A stretch of 64,000 bases of DNA from Allantophomopsis cytisporea (GCA_024752435.1 CP103020.1:1116001-1180000), one strand, 5' to 3'. Shown: positions 1 to 12,482, numbered from the stretch's first letter. Numbers and translations: made by a program. The notes: generated by a model not told the origin, from the letters alone.

Positions 1-1210
1 TGGTTGTTCTCTTGCACAAGATATTCACTTCGTTCCTTAAGTGCAGTAATTGTATCGGTCTTCCTGCCAACAGTGCGCGCAAGCTCGAGCCGCCAGAGAT
101 CTGTTCGTGTAGCCAAAGGAAGACTGCTCCAATGAGTGTACGCACTGTGTAAATGTGCATAAATGGCCTGTTCCAGATCCTGGGCCTGAGCATGAGCACG
201 CTCATTCTCAGCGTTACGGAGATTTTGGTCAATCGGCGGTTCGTCATCTACATTATCGGGATTGTGACGCGTAGACAGCATAGTATGCTGACGCCAGCGC
301 CCAATTGAGGCCGAGAAGTGTGTACGGAGGGCTTCATACTGCGCTTGGGAAGGTGGTTCGACAGTCCAACTGGCGGCGTGAGGAATAATGGTTGATTGGT
401 ATAAAGTGGGGGGTCGACCCAGGCAGTGAAGTGTTAAGGCTGGAAAGTCGAGAACCATGGGATCATAATCGAAGATTGTGTTTACCGGTTTTACACGTTC
501 ACTACAAGGAGTCAGTTCATATGTTCTCCCCACGCTTGATATACGTGAACTTACTTGGCAGCACGTAGGGATCCCAAGACTTCTCGCAGAGCCAATTCAG
601 AGGCGCGGGCAGTGTCTAAGGCATCGACCAATTTCTGCTTCTGCTCAAATGTATTCTTTGCCAGCATTTGCCGACTCACTGTCCTCCTTCCCTCCATCTT
701 CCTCGAATTTTCGGACTCCCCGCCCTCCCAATTGCTATTGTAATCCCCATTCCGCATCAGTGATGGAATGTCGTTGATGACTCCAGTAGAGTGCCAGGTC
801 GCTGTGTTGATATGACCAGTCCTCATCTTCTTATGGCTGAGGGAATCTGAGGTCTCCGCATAGTCCCTTCGTATACTTGGTGAATTCCGTGCGCCTAAAT
901 CTCCTTCCGACGGACTCCTCTTATTCATGTTCCCGGGTGTTCCAGCAGGTGTCGAATCTTCCCGCCGAGACATAGAGCTTCGAGGTTGGCGTCTTGTGAT
1001 GTTGCCCCTGAGCTTACGGATCTCATCGACATTGTGAATGCCATCCGCAGGTTTTGGGTTCTTTTCCTTGATATATAAATCGAGATGACGACCGAGGGAG
1101 GATGATGTGAAGGGCTGGTGACAGAAAGGACAAGCCTTATCCTTCACGGCAGCATTCTTTTGTTGTGTTGAGTCGGCATTAGAGCCCGGTGTACCAATTT
1201 GCTCGGCCAT
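1..1210 (-). CDS. Zinc-finger/coiled-coil protein of unknown function (partial, C-terminus beyond left edge)
   Basis: Two exons are visible: 1210 down to 555, then from 501 past the window edge. The intron has a GTAAGT donor and a TTGTAG acceptor, and the phase is kept (AA|T gives Asn). About 385 residues are visible. Residues ~25-50 hold a compact C2HC-like finger (CPFCHQPF followed by LGRHLDLYI). A Ser/Arg/Pro-rich low-complexity linker follows, then near residues 180-218 a Lys/Glu/Ala helix likely to be coiled coil. The second exon reads DFPALTLHCLGRPPTLY and then a charged helical segment rich in Glu, Gln and Ala. The start is the first ATG in the frame. I do not recognise the family beyond its look of a conserved fungal nuclear-type protein. 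The single finger could bind nucleic acid or protein. The gene is read away from its neighbour REI1. Confidence 0.75.
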
Positions 1211-2083
1211 TTTTCAGAACGCAGCCGTCATGCGAGGTTGTATTGCATTTGGGAGCTTTTCACGGTGAGTAAACGAAGGAGCGTGAGGGTGCAGAAGAGA
1301 AAGAGCAAAAGAGTTATGGAATTATGTAGATCCGATATAGCTCGGGACGAATGTATATCAAGTGCAGTAGCTGGGGAGGATGGATTCAGACTATGCTCTG
1401 TGAATTATACAACAGGAGAGGTGAGGTCGGTTGGGGGTGAGGAGCTGGAAAGTCTTCCAACAACTATTTGGAAGTTCTTAAAAAGGAGCTCGCTCTCCGC
1501 CGCCCGAGGGGCCGCTCCCTGGGGTTCACAAGGGTCACTACTGTGTCGCTTAGCCCGCGACCAGGCCAAAGGAAAAACTGCCGTCGGCTGACAGTTGAGC
1601 TTTTGATGACAATTGGTAGAAAGGGAAACGGTGCAGGGTCCTCTGTCAACGGGCGTCACGAACAAAATCCACAATTGTGAAATCTGAACCCGACTTCCGA
1701 TCAAATAAGCCTCCTTGTTCCTACGCATACGGAGTACGGAGGAGTGAGATCAGACAGGACCAAAGGAGACAAGAGGTGAGGAGAAGAGCGCTTGATCGGC
1801 ATCTGTCGGGATCGACCGTACAAGGATCAATAGGATAGAACATGACAGAACGGTCCTTAAATAATACTACAAATGGGTGGTAATACATACACGGTAGTAC
1901 ATACGTGCACACATGTCTTCCATACGCATACTCCAGCGAGTGCACACATCAAAAGAATCGTCCTTGGGTTGCGTGCATCAATCAGTATGAAAGCTATCTA
2001 GATTCATCTATTTTCCATTGTCCGACCCATGCATGCTTGAAGGTTCTCAAGTACCTATGTACAATGCAAAGTGCTGCCGTTGC
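1211..2083. other. Intergenic spacer
   Basis: This spacer lies between the 3' end of REI1 and the start of the partial zinc-finger gene, so it should hold that gene's promoter. Small open frames here overlap on both strands and look random. I see nothing convincing. Confidence 0.5.
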
Positions 2084-3877
2084 TTACCTTTGAAGAGTGA
2101 CGTCGTGACATCGCCCAAAAGCCTGCAACTCCGAAGACATGACACACAAAATAATCGCAAGAAGCCACGACAATCACTGTAGCAAATGATCCTAACCAGT
2201 GTTAACACAATTACTACGGGTATCAAGGCATGATGACTTACTCTCCAGTGCTTTTGGGAATTGGCCTGCTTGTTGTTACCCCATTCTTGTCGTCGTTGCG
2301 CTCTTTCTTGCACCTTCTTGGCACGCTTCTCTTCTGTGCGGACTTCTTTCTTCTTCGACTCACTAACACCGAGCATACCAGTGCCACCGTTTGCGCGACT
2401 AGTAACAGCTCTACCACGCTCACGTCGAGCAACACGTTGGTCCTCCTCATCCTCCGATTCAGAGCCTCTGCCTTCTCTAGCCTGAATCCGTAACTGCTCT
2501 TGTTCTTGGCGCTCAGCTGGAGATGGATGGTTAACAAGGTTCTGTCTGTAATACTTGGCCAAAGAGCGGTGGCCAACAGCACGACCAGAAGGAAGGTGAA
2601 GCTCGTAATCGGAGTAGAAGACAGCGTTGGCGTGCTTGTGAGCATGTGAGTGCCAGCCATCAGCATTATGATGAGGACGAGGATCATCGCGGGAGTGGTG
2701 AGGATGCTTGTGAAGCTTCTCGTACTGGTGTGTGCGCTGTTCAAGAGGTACTGCGGTAAGGTCTTCTGAATCGAGGGATGACGCGGAACTGTCAGTCTCC
2801 CAACCATCTCCCTCTTCCATCTCTTCGTCATCCCCGTCCTCGTTGATGATTTGAGTTGGACGCTTCAAGCCAAGCTTGACGCCTGCATCATCTTCATCCT
2901 CAGAGTCATCACCATCAGAGTAAGTGCTTCTAAAATCGTAGAATTCACCAATCTCCAGTTGCTGATCCTCAGTATCGAAAGCGACCTTGCAGTGACCCTT
3001 ATCTCTCATATGTGTCTGAAGTCCAAAAACAGTTGGCTTCAGTTTTGCGCAATACAAACACTCGTGGTATTCGTAGATTCTCTCGTGTAGCGATGCAATC
3101 AAACCCTCCAAATTTACCAAGTATTGTCGCTCCGGAATGAACATGCCATGAATACGCTCCATGTGCAAAACGTTGAGAGGAACTGTAGGTGAGTCGTAGT
3201 TACAGAATAGACAGCGGCTCAAGTTCACAGTCGAAGCCGCAGAGGCCTCGGATGGTGGTACTGATGCATGGGGTGTTGCCTGAGAAGATGGCGTATTGGA
3301 GGCATCATCCTTGATAGTGGCATTCTTGACACCCGCAGCAACAACGCTGACGCTATCCTCATCATCTGAATCCTTGTGGGAGGCGATGGGTTCGCCGAGG
3401 GAGAATGTAGAGCTCACAACGGAGCTTGCATCGTCCATAGCACTAACGGAGCCCTGGGATGACATGGCAACCTTCGCCTTGTGCTTCTGACTTCCGATGT
3501 GATTCTGATAGGCATTTTCGCTGAAGTAGGTCTTCTCGCAAATTTGGCATGATCGCTCGTAGGATGCTTTGGTAGCAGCTTCCTTAGTACTGGCTTGAGC
3601 GGCAAGGACCTTTTCGGCGAAGACTTCTGAGGTGATCGGTGGAAGAGATGTAACGCGACGCTTAAGGTTGTAACGACTGCAAAGTGATCAGTATGGTTGA
3701 AGAATAGTCTTCATACGAAGAGATATCTTACTGCCAATCGCTACGCATATGCGTTCGCTGAAGTTCACTGTTGCGGAAAGCGACCTGGCAGGTGTTGCAA
3801 GTATATGGATGGGACGCAGAAGTATCTGTCGCACCTGGCGCGGTGGCCGGTACTCTGCTGGAAGCAATGGTGGCCAT
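2084..3877 (-). CDS. REI1: Cytoplasmic pre-60S maturation factor Rei1 (C2H2 zinc finger)
   Basis: Rei1/ZNF622 proteins act in the cytoplasm on late 60S precursors, where they help recycle the export factor Arx1. Exons: 3877-3732, 3676-2242 and probably 2122-2084, giving 539 aa. The first finger (YTCNTCQVAF ending HMRSDWH) is split by intron 1 and runs straight into RYNLKRRV, a Rei1 signature. A second finger (CQICEKTYF ... HIGSQKHK) follows. Two more lie at C-x2-C spacing (CLFCNYDS ... HMERIHG and CLYCAKLK ... HMRDKGHC). Next comes an acidic Asp/Glu tract and a basic C-terminal region ending NNKQANSQKHWR. The final exon is the weak point. The 2122 acceptor gives a short tail ending in VTLQR. 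An earlier acceptor (CTACAG) would put a stop codon directly after KHWR. At 539 aa the protein is longer than yeast Rei1 because of the acidic linkers. Confidence 0.9.
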
Positions 3878-5044
3878 CGTGGGTGGGGAAGTTTTGGTGG
3901 CGGAGGATTTGGTTGTTGAAGTTGGTGATAATCAGTGGCTCCCAAATAGTAGATAAGCAGAAAAAATCACAAATCAATGAGTGGCGGGCGGAGAGCCCTG
4001 CCAAAGTGACGACAATCCGAGGTGGGTGCGTTCAAAAGTCAGAATCGAAAATTTGGGTCAGCTGACCGACGCCGCTGTAGGTAGACATGAAAATGGAACA
4101 AAGCAAATTGAAATAAAATGGAATAATAAATGCAAATGATAATCATCATTAACACAGTAAATATAGGTAAGACTTGAGAATACTTGAAGTACTTATATTG
4201 GGATTACGAATGAGTATAATATGCTCCTCTTTCTGTATCTTTGTTATCATTTCCTATGAACATACATGTATAGATATTTCTTTCCTTCCCCTCTTTTCTC
4301 TTCTGCTATTAGCTTTACTCTTCCTTTTCATTCATCCCCTTTCTCGTTTCTCGATGATTTCTTGGTATCTAATGTGATCCTTTCAGATTCTGCTTCTGCA
4401 CGGAAAGATGTGCGTTGGCTTTCTCTTTGTTCTCTATGTCAATTCTCATCTCGTCTTCCTACTCTACCTCATTGAGCCATTACCACCCACTCATGGGCCA
4501 CACGAAGAAATCCATACATACAGCCTTGAGCAAGGTTCGTACTTCGTCGTGGCTGGGAATCTCAGCCAGGGCGCGGGAGCGCTAAAGCAAGCTATTCAAT
4601 GCCGCCATACAAGGCATATAAACATACTGAGATGGCTAACAGCGCCATGGCAGCAGCTTATTACTTAGCACCTTAGGTACATGCTTGCGTGCTTGGCCCT
4701 ACCAGATGTACTACTACCAACGTATCGACTTACGTACATCTGACATATCAGCTACCTTAATACTTCATTCTCCTCCCCCATACATCCACCATATATGCTC
4801 GAACCCTGTACTCATTTTCGTGACGAGACGCTTACCTGTGAGCCTCTCTCAACTGATACTCTTGTATTCATAACGAGGGGGGGAACAGCATTCTCCTCCT
4901 TCCTCGTTCTCCACCGTCGTGCCTCCCTTTCCAACACTTCGAACATCGCTGAGCTTCTGTTCTCAACGTACTCGGCGTCGAATCCTCTGACCGCCTTCGT
5001 CGCATTGACAAATACGTCGCTGGAGCACATCCGGGACAAATGTC
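3878..5044. other. Intergenic spacer with divergent promoters
   Basis: This gap separates divergent REI1 (-) and the HECT ligase (+). The stretch around 4260-4360 is very pyrimidine-rich. A TTAGGTAC element lies near 4673. No coding frame is convincing. Confidence 0.5.
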
Positions 5045-8000
5045 ATGACGCGCGACTCTCACAATGTCCAAAAGGACTTCGAATTAACACCTGATGATCT
5101 CTCGGCTTTATGGGTTGCTGCCAGATTTCCTCGATTGCCCACCGATGCTCCCGAGTCGTTCCAATCTCGCACTCTCGACGTTAAAAACCACACTGTCCTA
5201 CTCAAGGTACATCATGCATATCGTCGCCATGACTTCCAGAACCTCGTCCAAAGGTAGTTTCTTGCGTAGTGCTCATGTAGTACCGTGGCTCTTCTGATAC
5301 TGCTATAGATATACGAATCAGTTAGTACATGGCTGCCAGGCGAAATACTGCGACATACCCACCTGTTTTACATGTCGAAAACGTCTTGCTGGTAAAGCTG
5401 GTATACGTCGGTACACACCAACGAGTGTCCGTGGCCTGGCATGTTATCTTGCTAGTCAAAGCAATCCAGAGACAGGTCTTTGTCGACATCCAAGCCTAGC
5501 CCCTTCAACTCAGGATTACAAGACTACGAGTAAAAAATCATCTTCGACAGCTCGAAAGGACAGCTTCCGCAGAACGAATGGGGACGCCAATTCATCACAA
5601 GATGTGAATGGCAGGGAGAATATATCACGAAAATCGAGCTCTAGATCTATCGATACTTCCGATTCTTCCCTGGGCCGCCAGAACGGTCGAACCGATTCCA
5701 GCAAGTCTCTTGGCGGAAAGAGCGAGAGCGTCTTCGAAGCTGGGGATTCTAGAACAAGTTCACTCCGGCAGTCGCCGAAGAAAGATCACAAATCGTTTGT
5801 TCAAAATGTTTGCAGCACTGTAGCATTCAGAATGCTTGAATGGCTTACACCTCAGACGATAGATGAGATGAGTAGACCGAGTCAGGATGAAAGTTTAAGG
5901 ACGAAGGACGAAGAACTGAGTGATCCTTGCCATAGTCACCCAGTAGTTGTTGAGGTCACTTCAGAGCATAATACACCCCAGAGTTCCCTTACTCAAACTG
6001 GCTCGGCTGTGGATATGGGCGATTCTCACGAATCTCCTCCTCCTCCTCCCCCAGAACCTCGTGCTACAACTAATAAAATCGTCACTAAGAAAGATCTTGA
6101 AAGAAGCTTCAAATCCTCGGCCGCAATGCATAAGACCGCGGCAAACAGTCACAAGCCCTTCAGAAGTATGGACGGGAGCATTGATAAACTAGCGGAACAG
6201 AGAACTCAATCTCGTGATGCTGGCACGTTGGGGCCCCAATCACCACACAAGGTTGCAGATGAAAGATGGGACGGCTTGTCAGATGCTCATGGTCTGCAGA
6301 ATAAGAAGCAGCTTTCTGCGCCTGACCAAACATTGCTAAACGGGGAACCCCTGACTAGGCAATGCTCTACGGAAACCGGTGTAATCGATCAGCGAAGACT
6401 GTCATTTCCTACTCCAGGAATAAGCCCAGATGTGAACAGGACTTTGGATACTCATGATTCCCCGTTAAGCACGTCACCCGATGGTCATAAAAATCAAGAA
6501 CAAGCCACCAGTAACAGCAACGTTGAACAGGCTGTGCATAACGAGATTCACAGTCAACAGAACGGTCATGAAAGTCGAAAACCTGTAACCAAAGACAAAG
6601 AGTATTGGCCGCAATCACTATCACACTTAGATCCAGAGTTGATCGAACATATATGTAATATGCTTCAGGATTATGGTGGCGTCGAGGCTCATGCCCTGGT
6701 GCCTCACTTTGTTTCACGCCGAAACCGGATGACAGACAGTCATTTATCCAATGTTTTACCATGGCACAAACTAAATGGGCAGACGAAGTTATCACGGGAA
6801 TGGAGAGATTTCTCAGAGCAAAGCTTTTTTTACGCTCTCAGCCAAGTCGATGTTCTTTTGAAGTCCTTCTCAGACGAGCGTAACCAACCCCTGGATTCAT
6901 TGACTCTGTGGTATTGCATGTTTCGACTCACTAGAGCTGCACCCAGTATTGTGTTCGATAGTTTGTGGATATCCGCAGCCAAACTTTACGGTCCTCCGCC
7001 AGAAGTACTATCGAAGTTTGCATGGACTGCTCGAATCTCTCAACACTCAGTCTCTGGGCCAGGGTTAACTTTGGGGGAAACCGCAGAATTAATGTCAGTG
7101 TGCCTTCATGCGCTCGCTGCAGCTTTACCAGATCTGAAAGACCCAGCACTGGTTTATAATATCTCGCGACTTCGTGCTCAAGGCATCATTTGCCCAGGAG
7201 GTGGCCCAAGAGCATTGGTAGCAGTCGAACCATGTTTACAATACAATGACATTCTCTCGGACAATCTGGCTCTACGTCTGGCACGCAGAGTCTTTGCAAG
7301 CATACCGACTATTCGAGTTTATCAAGAACTCATGCGCCTAGACGATCAAAACGTGATTACACCTGATATATTGGACTTGGTTCTGGATCCTTTGGGTGAA
7401 TCCAGAAGTACAAGCAGAATCGATTTTTCTCAGGATGAGCGTGACGCCCACGAAGGCAGGTTACCTCAAGCACTTTTAGACTGGGCACGCACAGTCATGC
7501 TCCAAGATTGGGATGGTAAAGCAGAAGTTCCGAGCACTGGCAATTTTGCCGGTGCGCTGGCGTTGCTGGCCAGTCTTTGTATGTTGTTTCCCACCCCTCT
7601 CGTTGCAAAACTAACTTTATACAGACTCGAAAAGAGAAGCCCTTCATCTAAACGAACATGTTTTCCGAAGTGATTATTATGGTAGTCGCCTTGATCTGCT
7701 TGAAATGCCAGTTGAATGGATATCATTTTTACCTAATGACAAATCGGTCCACCTATTAGAGCACCCTTACTTGTTCACTGACTCTAAATTGGTTGATTAC
7801 TTTCGAGCAATCAATTTTGCACGCATGCGGAAAGCATTTGAAGATGCAAGCTATTTCATGAATCGAGCAACTGCCATGATGTCGCCAATGCGTCTAATGA
7901 CGGAACCGGAGCGACGCCAGGAACTATTTGATCGCCTACGAGTCCCGCTTTCGAAGTTTCTTGTGTTAGAAGTCCGCCGCGATAAGATCTTGATGGACAC

Positions 8001-9117
8001 ATTCGACTCACTTTGGCGACGAGAAAGAAGGGAACTTATTAGGCCACTAAAAGTACGTCTTGGCGAAGGTGCGGGTGAGGAAGGATTCGATCTCGGTGGT
8101 GTTCAACAGGAGTTCTTTAGACTTGCGGTGGCAGAAGCTCTCGACCCCATGTATGGAGCATTCACGAGTGATCCTCAAACCAGGATGACGTGGTTCTCAC
8201 CCGGATCTCCTGAGCCAGCTTGGAAATTTGAACTCATCGGCCTCATTTTCTCACTTGCCATATACAACGGTGTTACTCTTCCGGTCACTCTTCCGGTTGC
8301 GTTCTACCGCAAAGTTTTGAGCCTTCCAGTCACAGAAGTTGAACATATCGAAGACGGCTGGCCTGATCTTGCAAAGGGACTAAACAGTCTTCTCATGTGG
8401 GATGAAACGCATGGGAAAGTCATTGACGTCTTCTCACGAACCTATGAGTTCAGCATTGATTCCTTTGGCGAACAAGTCTCTAGAGACATGCAGAATTCCG
8501 ATAGCTGGCCGCAATTTGGTGAGACAAGAACTAATAACCCTATTGATGCCAACATGGTTACCATCGAGAACAGAGAGAAATACGTCCATGACTACATCAA
8601 GTGGCTTACCGACATATCTATTCAACCACAATTCGAAGCATTTCAGAAGGGGTTCACAACTTGTCTTAGCGAAAAATCCCTAAGTCTGTTCAAATGCGAT
8701 CCAACAATATTCAAAGCAATGACGGAAGGTGTTCAGGACATAGATGTTGCTGAGCTTCAATCGGTCACTCGCTATGTTGGCTGGTTAGGCGATGAATCTA
8801 ACTCCACCATCAAATCCTTCTGGAGCATAGTGAGGAGTTACGATGCCGACATGAAGAAGAAACTGCTGGAGTTTGTCACAGCCAGTGATAGAGTGCCGGT
8901 TGGAGGTATGAAGAATGTCACTTTTGTTATACAGAAGAACGGGGATGGAAGTGTTGGTGGAGACAGTGCAGACAACGATCTCAAGAAGGAGAAGAGGCTG
9001 CCAACAAGTTATACATGCTACGGAACACTGCTATTGCCAGAGTATGGGAGCAGAGAATTGCTCAAGGACAAGCTGGGTATGGCGCTAGAGAATGCGCAAG
9101 GTTTTGGATTTGCTTAA
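5045..9117 (+). CDS. HUL4: HECT-type E3 ubiquitin ligase, Hul4-like
   Basis: HECT ligases accept ubiquitin on a cysteine and pass it to substrates. Exons 5045-5253, 5309-7578 and 7625-9117 give 1323 aa. The two introns (55 and 46 bp) keep phase. Near residues 71-115 is an AZUL-like Cys-rich module (HGCQAKYC, PTCFTCRKR, then CRHP), as in UBE3A and fungal Hul4. A long Ser-rich disordered region covers roughly residues 120-480. It contains a helix stretch (NVCSTVAFRMLEWLTP) and is followed by a helical region. The HECT domain fills the last ~350 residues: RRERRELIRPLKVRLGEGA, then GFDLGGVQQEFF, then the catalytic motif SYTCYGTLLLPEY with Cys1291, and the usual hydrophobic tail ending GFGFA. Yeast Hul4 works in nuclear/cytoplasmic protein quality control, so the same role here is inferred. 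The start ATG lies directly before the acidic MTRDSH segment and gives an uninterrupted N-terminal helix. Confidence 0.92.
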
Positions 9118-9606
9118 ATAAGTGGCATCAGAGGTTGAGCAATATCACAACCACGTATATTATTTCTATATTAATCAGAATATTACTTACGTGCTCTGTG
9201 ATTGAGAAAAGTTATAATCAAGTATTCAGCCATACCATCGTGTTTAAGCCACAAAGTTGAATGATGTTGTGGAGTTGCCTGAGCAGCTCTACACCTAGTA
9301 CCTACCAGTGTACCGAAATCCTGACCGGAATTTTTACCTTTGTTTTACAGACTGCATTTCATAAGTTGTCTTGCACCCCTGTAGTCAAAGCGCCGGCCCT
9401 TGCAGAGTGAGCTCGACCCTACAAGCATAACAGGATTCATAACATGTGTATTATAAGCAATATTGATTCCTAAGAAGTAATAACAAGGTTGTTTGATTTG
9501 TAACACGAAATCTCAAACGACCAAAATAGTTACAACACCAGCATCATCCAGATTTACTCTCACTGTAAATCAACCGAGAAGCCTACAAAGTGACTGCAGT
9601 GTTTTA
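9118..9606. other. 3'-3' intergenic spacer
   Basis: Convergent gap between the HECT ligase and the 2EXR frame. It is AT-rich, with a CTAGTACCTACC element near 9294. No gene is seen. Confidence 0.5.
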
Positions 9607-10383
9607 TTAATGCTTTGAAGACTTGAGCTTGCTCAGCTTTGGCTGGGCTTCTGGGTCCCAGTACATCCACTTCTTGCCATCCCATTCCTTCTTCATCAAC
9701 TCCAAGGGAGGTCTTCTCTTGCCTTCCTCGATCTTTACAATCTTGGATTTAGGCACTTTCCAAGCTGGATTATCCTTCTTCTTGTACAAAAGCGTTTCAG
9801 TGATCAACTTGGCACATTCTCCAGGGAAGCCAGTCCACAGCTCCTCTTCGGTATCAAGCTCATCGCCCTCCGCGCATTCGAGGACTACGAACTGCAACTT
9901 CTTGAAGCCATATACGAAGTCCGCAAATTCGTCATCGTGAGTATCCATCCAAGCATGCATTGGAATTTGAAGAATTTGGATCTTTCTGCGGTCAGAATTG
10001 TGGATGAGCTGCTCGAAGTCCTCCATATCCTGTCTGCTCCTAACATTAACGTACAGACGGTCGATATGTGGAATCATGTAGATACATGGTCCCGAGTTCT
10101 TGGTTGCCATGAAGGGTCTCATGTACTTCAGAGCCATAGTTCGAGATTCACGACACGTATGAAGGATGGAAGGAGGTGGAGTACTGGCTCTGAAGATCTT
10201 GACCGGTCTTCCTCGACTAATATTCTTTGTGCCAATATGGATCCGAGGAATACGCTGCTCTTTCAAATGTTCGCGCCAGATCTGAAGTCTGAGCTCAGTT
10301 GGTAGGTACGGGAAAAGAGTAAAGGATGATTGAAGTACGATTCTCTTTGGTGGCAAAGTGGCCCTGACGATTGAGTCAGTCAA
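9607..10383 (-). CDS. 2EXR-domain protein (F-box-like), 5' end unresolved
   Basis: The frame encodes the 2EXR signature common in Helotiales and other Pezizomycotina: FPYLPTELRLQIWREHL, followed by PPSILHTCRESRTMALKYM. The C-terminal half is charged and ends in a Lys-rich tail (SKLKSSKH). 2EXR proteins form large, poorly characterised fungal families whose N-terminal motif resembles an F-box. No ATG lies upstream of the domain in this frame. The open reading frame extends to about 10430 and the nearest near-cognate codon is TTG at 10383. The frame also overlaps the last codons of the upstream gene by 8 bp. The true start must come from an unseen splice, a non-AUG codon, or an error or frameshift joining it to the upstream gene. 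Starting at the first ATG (in TMALKYM) would cut the domain in half. The domain call is firm and the gene model is not. Confidence 0.6.
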   Translation of the reverse strand: MTDSIVRATLPPKRIVLQSSFTLFPYLPTELRLQIWREHLKEQRIPRIHIGTKNISRGRPVKIFRASTPPPSILHTCRESRTMALKYMRPFMATKNSGPCIYMIPHIDRLYVNVRSRQDMEDFEQLIHNSDRRKIQILQIPMHAWMDTHDDEFADFVYGFKKLQFVVLECAEGDELDTEEELWTGFPGECAKLITETLLYKKKDNPAWKVPKSKIVKIEEGKRRPPLELMKKEWDGKKWMYWDPEAQPKLSKLKSSKH

Positions 10384-11295
10384 ATGAAATCCTCCAGTTT
10401 CTGAAGACTTGCCTCTTGGCTGCTAGTTCAGCTGCTGATTTCGCAGTTTCCTCGGCCTCTTGACGTGCATATCCTTCCTCGATTTCTCTACCTATCTTTT
10501 CAATGTATCTTCTCTCCTTTTGTAGCTTCCTCAAGTCCTTTTTCTTCTCTTTAGCTACCTCACTTGGAGACAGAGACTGAACATTTTCGCTGAGGGCTTC
10601 GGCTATAACCGCGGTAAATGCACAGTCCGCATCCACGACCTTGTCAACAGCGGTTAGATTCATACGGTTTCCGTGGGTGTCTATAAGTCCCCAGTCCTGG
10701 CATGAATGCTTGGTTTGATTTTCTGCGATATGCGAGATCCACTGGTCAGATCGAGTAGGACATGGTAAAGCCCACTTCTTGCGTGACTCCTTTGTGCGTT
10801 GGTTGTCCTGGCTAATGCGAAGAGTCAGTCTCTTGCACACAGTAGAAGCTAGACCTCGAAGCAACAAACATGAACGTAGATGTACCTAATTCTTCGTGCT
10901 AAACGTGTTATTTCATAAGCTAAGTCAGCTTCGGCGCTTGATCGTACGTTAGCATGAGAATTGTCAGGAAGAAAAGGTCACCTTACAGCCATTCAGCTTG
11001 CTCCTGTCCCATAAATTTGATGAATGCAGGGCCATCAACCTGTTCCATCAAAGGAAGGTACGGGTGGATGTTGAAGAATCTTCCTGTGCATTTCAGACCA
11101 GGAATGTTAGTAGGAACCACGCACAATGTCTCTAATATGAAGTTAGCAGATGTGGGCTTGACAAAAGATTGCAATGATCTTATAAGGATTCCTCTCCCTT
11201 TGTAAAAACGTACCTGGGAAGTCATCTGCTCTTCCATCGTTAGTCGACTCGAATGTCAATGATGACATTGTTGACATTGAGAACAGATCAGACAT
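10376..11295 (-). CDS. Four-exon protein of unknown function
   Basis: Exons 11295-11214, 11131-10987, 10936-10886 and 10811-10376 join to exactly 238 codons (237 aa). Every junction keeps phase. The start is MSDLFSMSTMSSLTFES. The middle is neutral and globular-looking (GRFFNIHPYLPLMEQVDG and EITRLARRISQDNQ, the latter spanning the exon 3/4 junction). The last ~80 residues are a strongly charged helix rich in Lys, Glu and Ala (KEKKKDLRKLQKERRYIE ...), probably coiled coil, ending FRNWRISFD. I recognise no catalytic motif or known domain. The phase-perfect splicing of four exons argues for a real gene. A possible 5'UTR intron (GTAAGT near 11428, CTCTAG near 11330) lies upstream. Its 3' end overlaps the 2EXR frame, so the two may be one locus. 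Confidence 0.65.
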
Positions 11296-12482
11296 GCTGG
11301 GCGACCAAAAGTTGTTTTAAGTGATTGCTGTTCTAGAGATTCATGATTAGACTTGAATAATAAACAAGATTAAAACAAGCTGTGTCGCCTTTTGTAGGCT
11401 GAGCCGTGTGGGGGAATACTTACTTTTATGTCGCGTTGTTGCAGGCGGGGATAGTCCTGCGGGGAGGATGGTGTTGTAATGTTTCCAGATATACAACTAA
11501 AGTGCCGGAAGAAAAAGAAAGACGAGAAAAAAACCCCCAGAAAGGAAATGAGGATTTCATATGTAGCTTGTGATACGCGCAGTCATAGACTGACTACATA
11601 GGAGGCAGGTGGGACATATGGTTGTCTGGAATTGCCTAAGTGAGAAAGCAAGTGCCTCACCATCTCTAAGCCTATTCTTACACCCCGCCTGACCTTCTAT
11701 TGCGCGATGTTCATCCAGATGCAAATTCCAAGCTCTCCAATTTAGGTATGTAGCTAATACATCTACATTTGAAGTTAGTGGATTATATGAGAGGTGTTAG
11801 CATACTTTTGGGCTAATCAAGAACCCCAAAACAAAACAAAAAAGTAGCTTCGACATACACGCCATATGGGCATCATCATTATCATCCTCACTATCCTCGC
11901 TTTTTACCTTTGCTGCGAACTTTGTCTATACTTCATTGGTATAAGTGTTTCCATTGTTTGCAGATAGTTGGTTCTTGTTGGTCATCAGGGATGCTGATCT
12001 TGACAATCCTCTGATCATCAGCATGTCCAATAGCAGAAATATTAGGCCAAGTATCTAAAGTTGTAGGGACTCTTGAATTTGGAGACTTAAGTTTACGGCC
12101 CAAAAATGCCACAACTAAATCAAGATTTGCAGCTTGCTCTATATTGTATCTGACCTCCAAGCATTGGGCAGTGACCAGTAAGTGTATGGTCCGTACAGCT
12201 CTACGATCACAAAAGTCTGTAGAGCACTTGACGCTCGCTGTTTTCACTGGCAGTTTATTGTTGTTCTTATCATTGTCGGCATTTACTGAACTGCTTCAAC
12301 GCTGGGGAGTGATCAAGCCGTATGGAGTCCCAGTGGATAACTTGATCTCTCGACATTCCAAAGCTCAGTACATCTATCACTCACACGTACGTTCATGCTT
12401 GGGCTTGGACTCTTCAGACGTTCAGTTCATTTTGTCAGCTGAAGTAGGTATCTAACATTAAAGATCTATGCTACAGTATTTC
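11296..12482. other. Intergenic spacer
   Basis: Between the orphan four-exon gene and the 3' end of CCT5. Two overlapping frames of about 100 codons, one on each strand around 11933-12455, have no recognisable motif and look like chance. An A-rich run lies near 11515-11540. Confidence 0.45.

Noticed and set aside
11933..12455. Overlapping frames of about 100 codons on both strands
   Set aside because: No start context, motif or splice partner. Probably chance frames in the CCT5 downstream flank.
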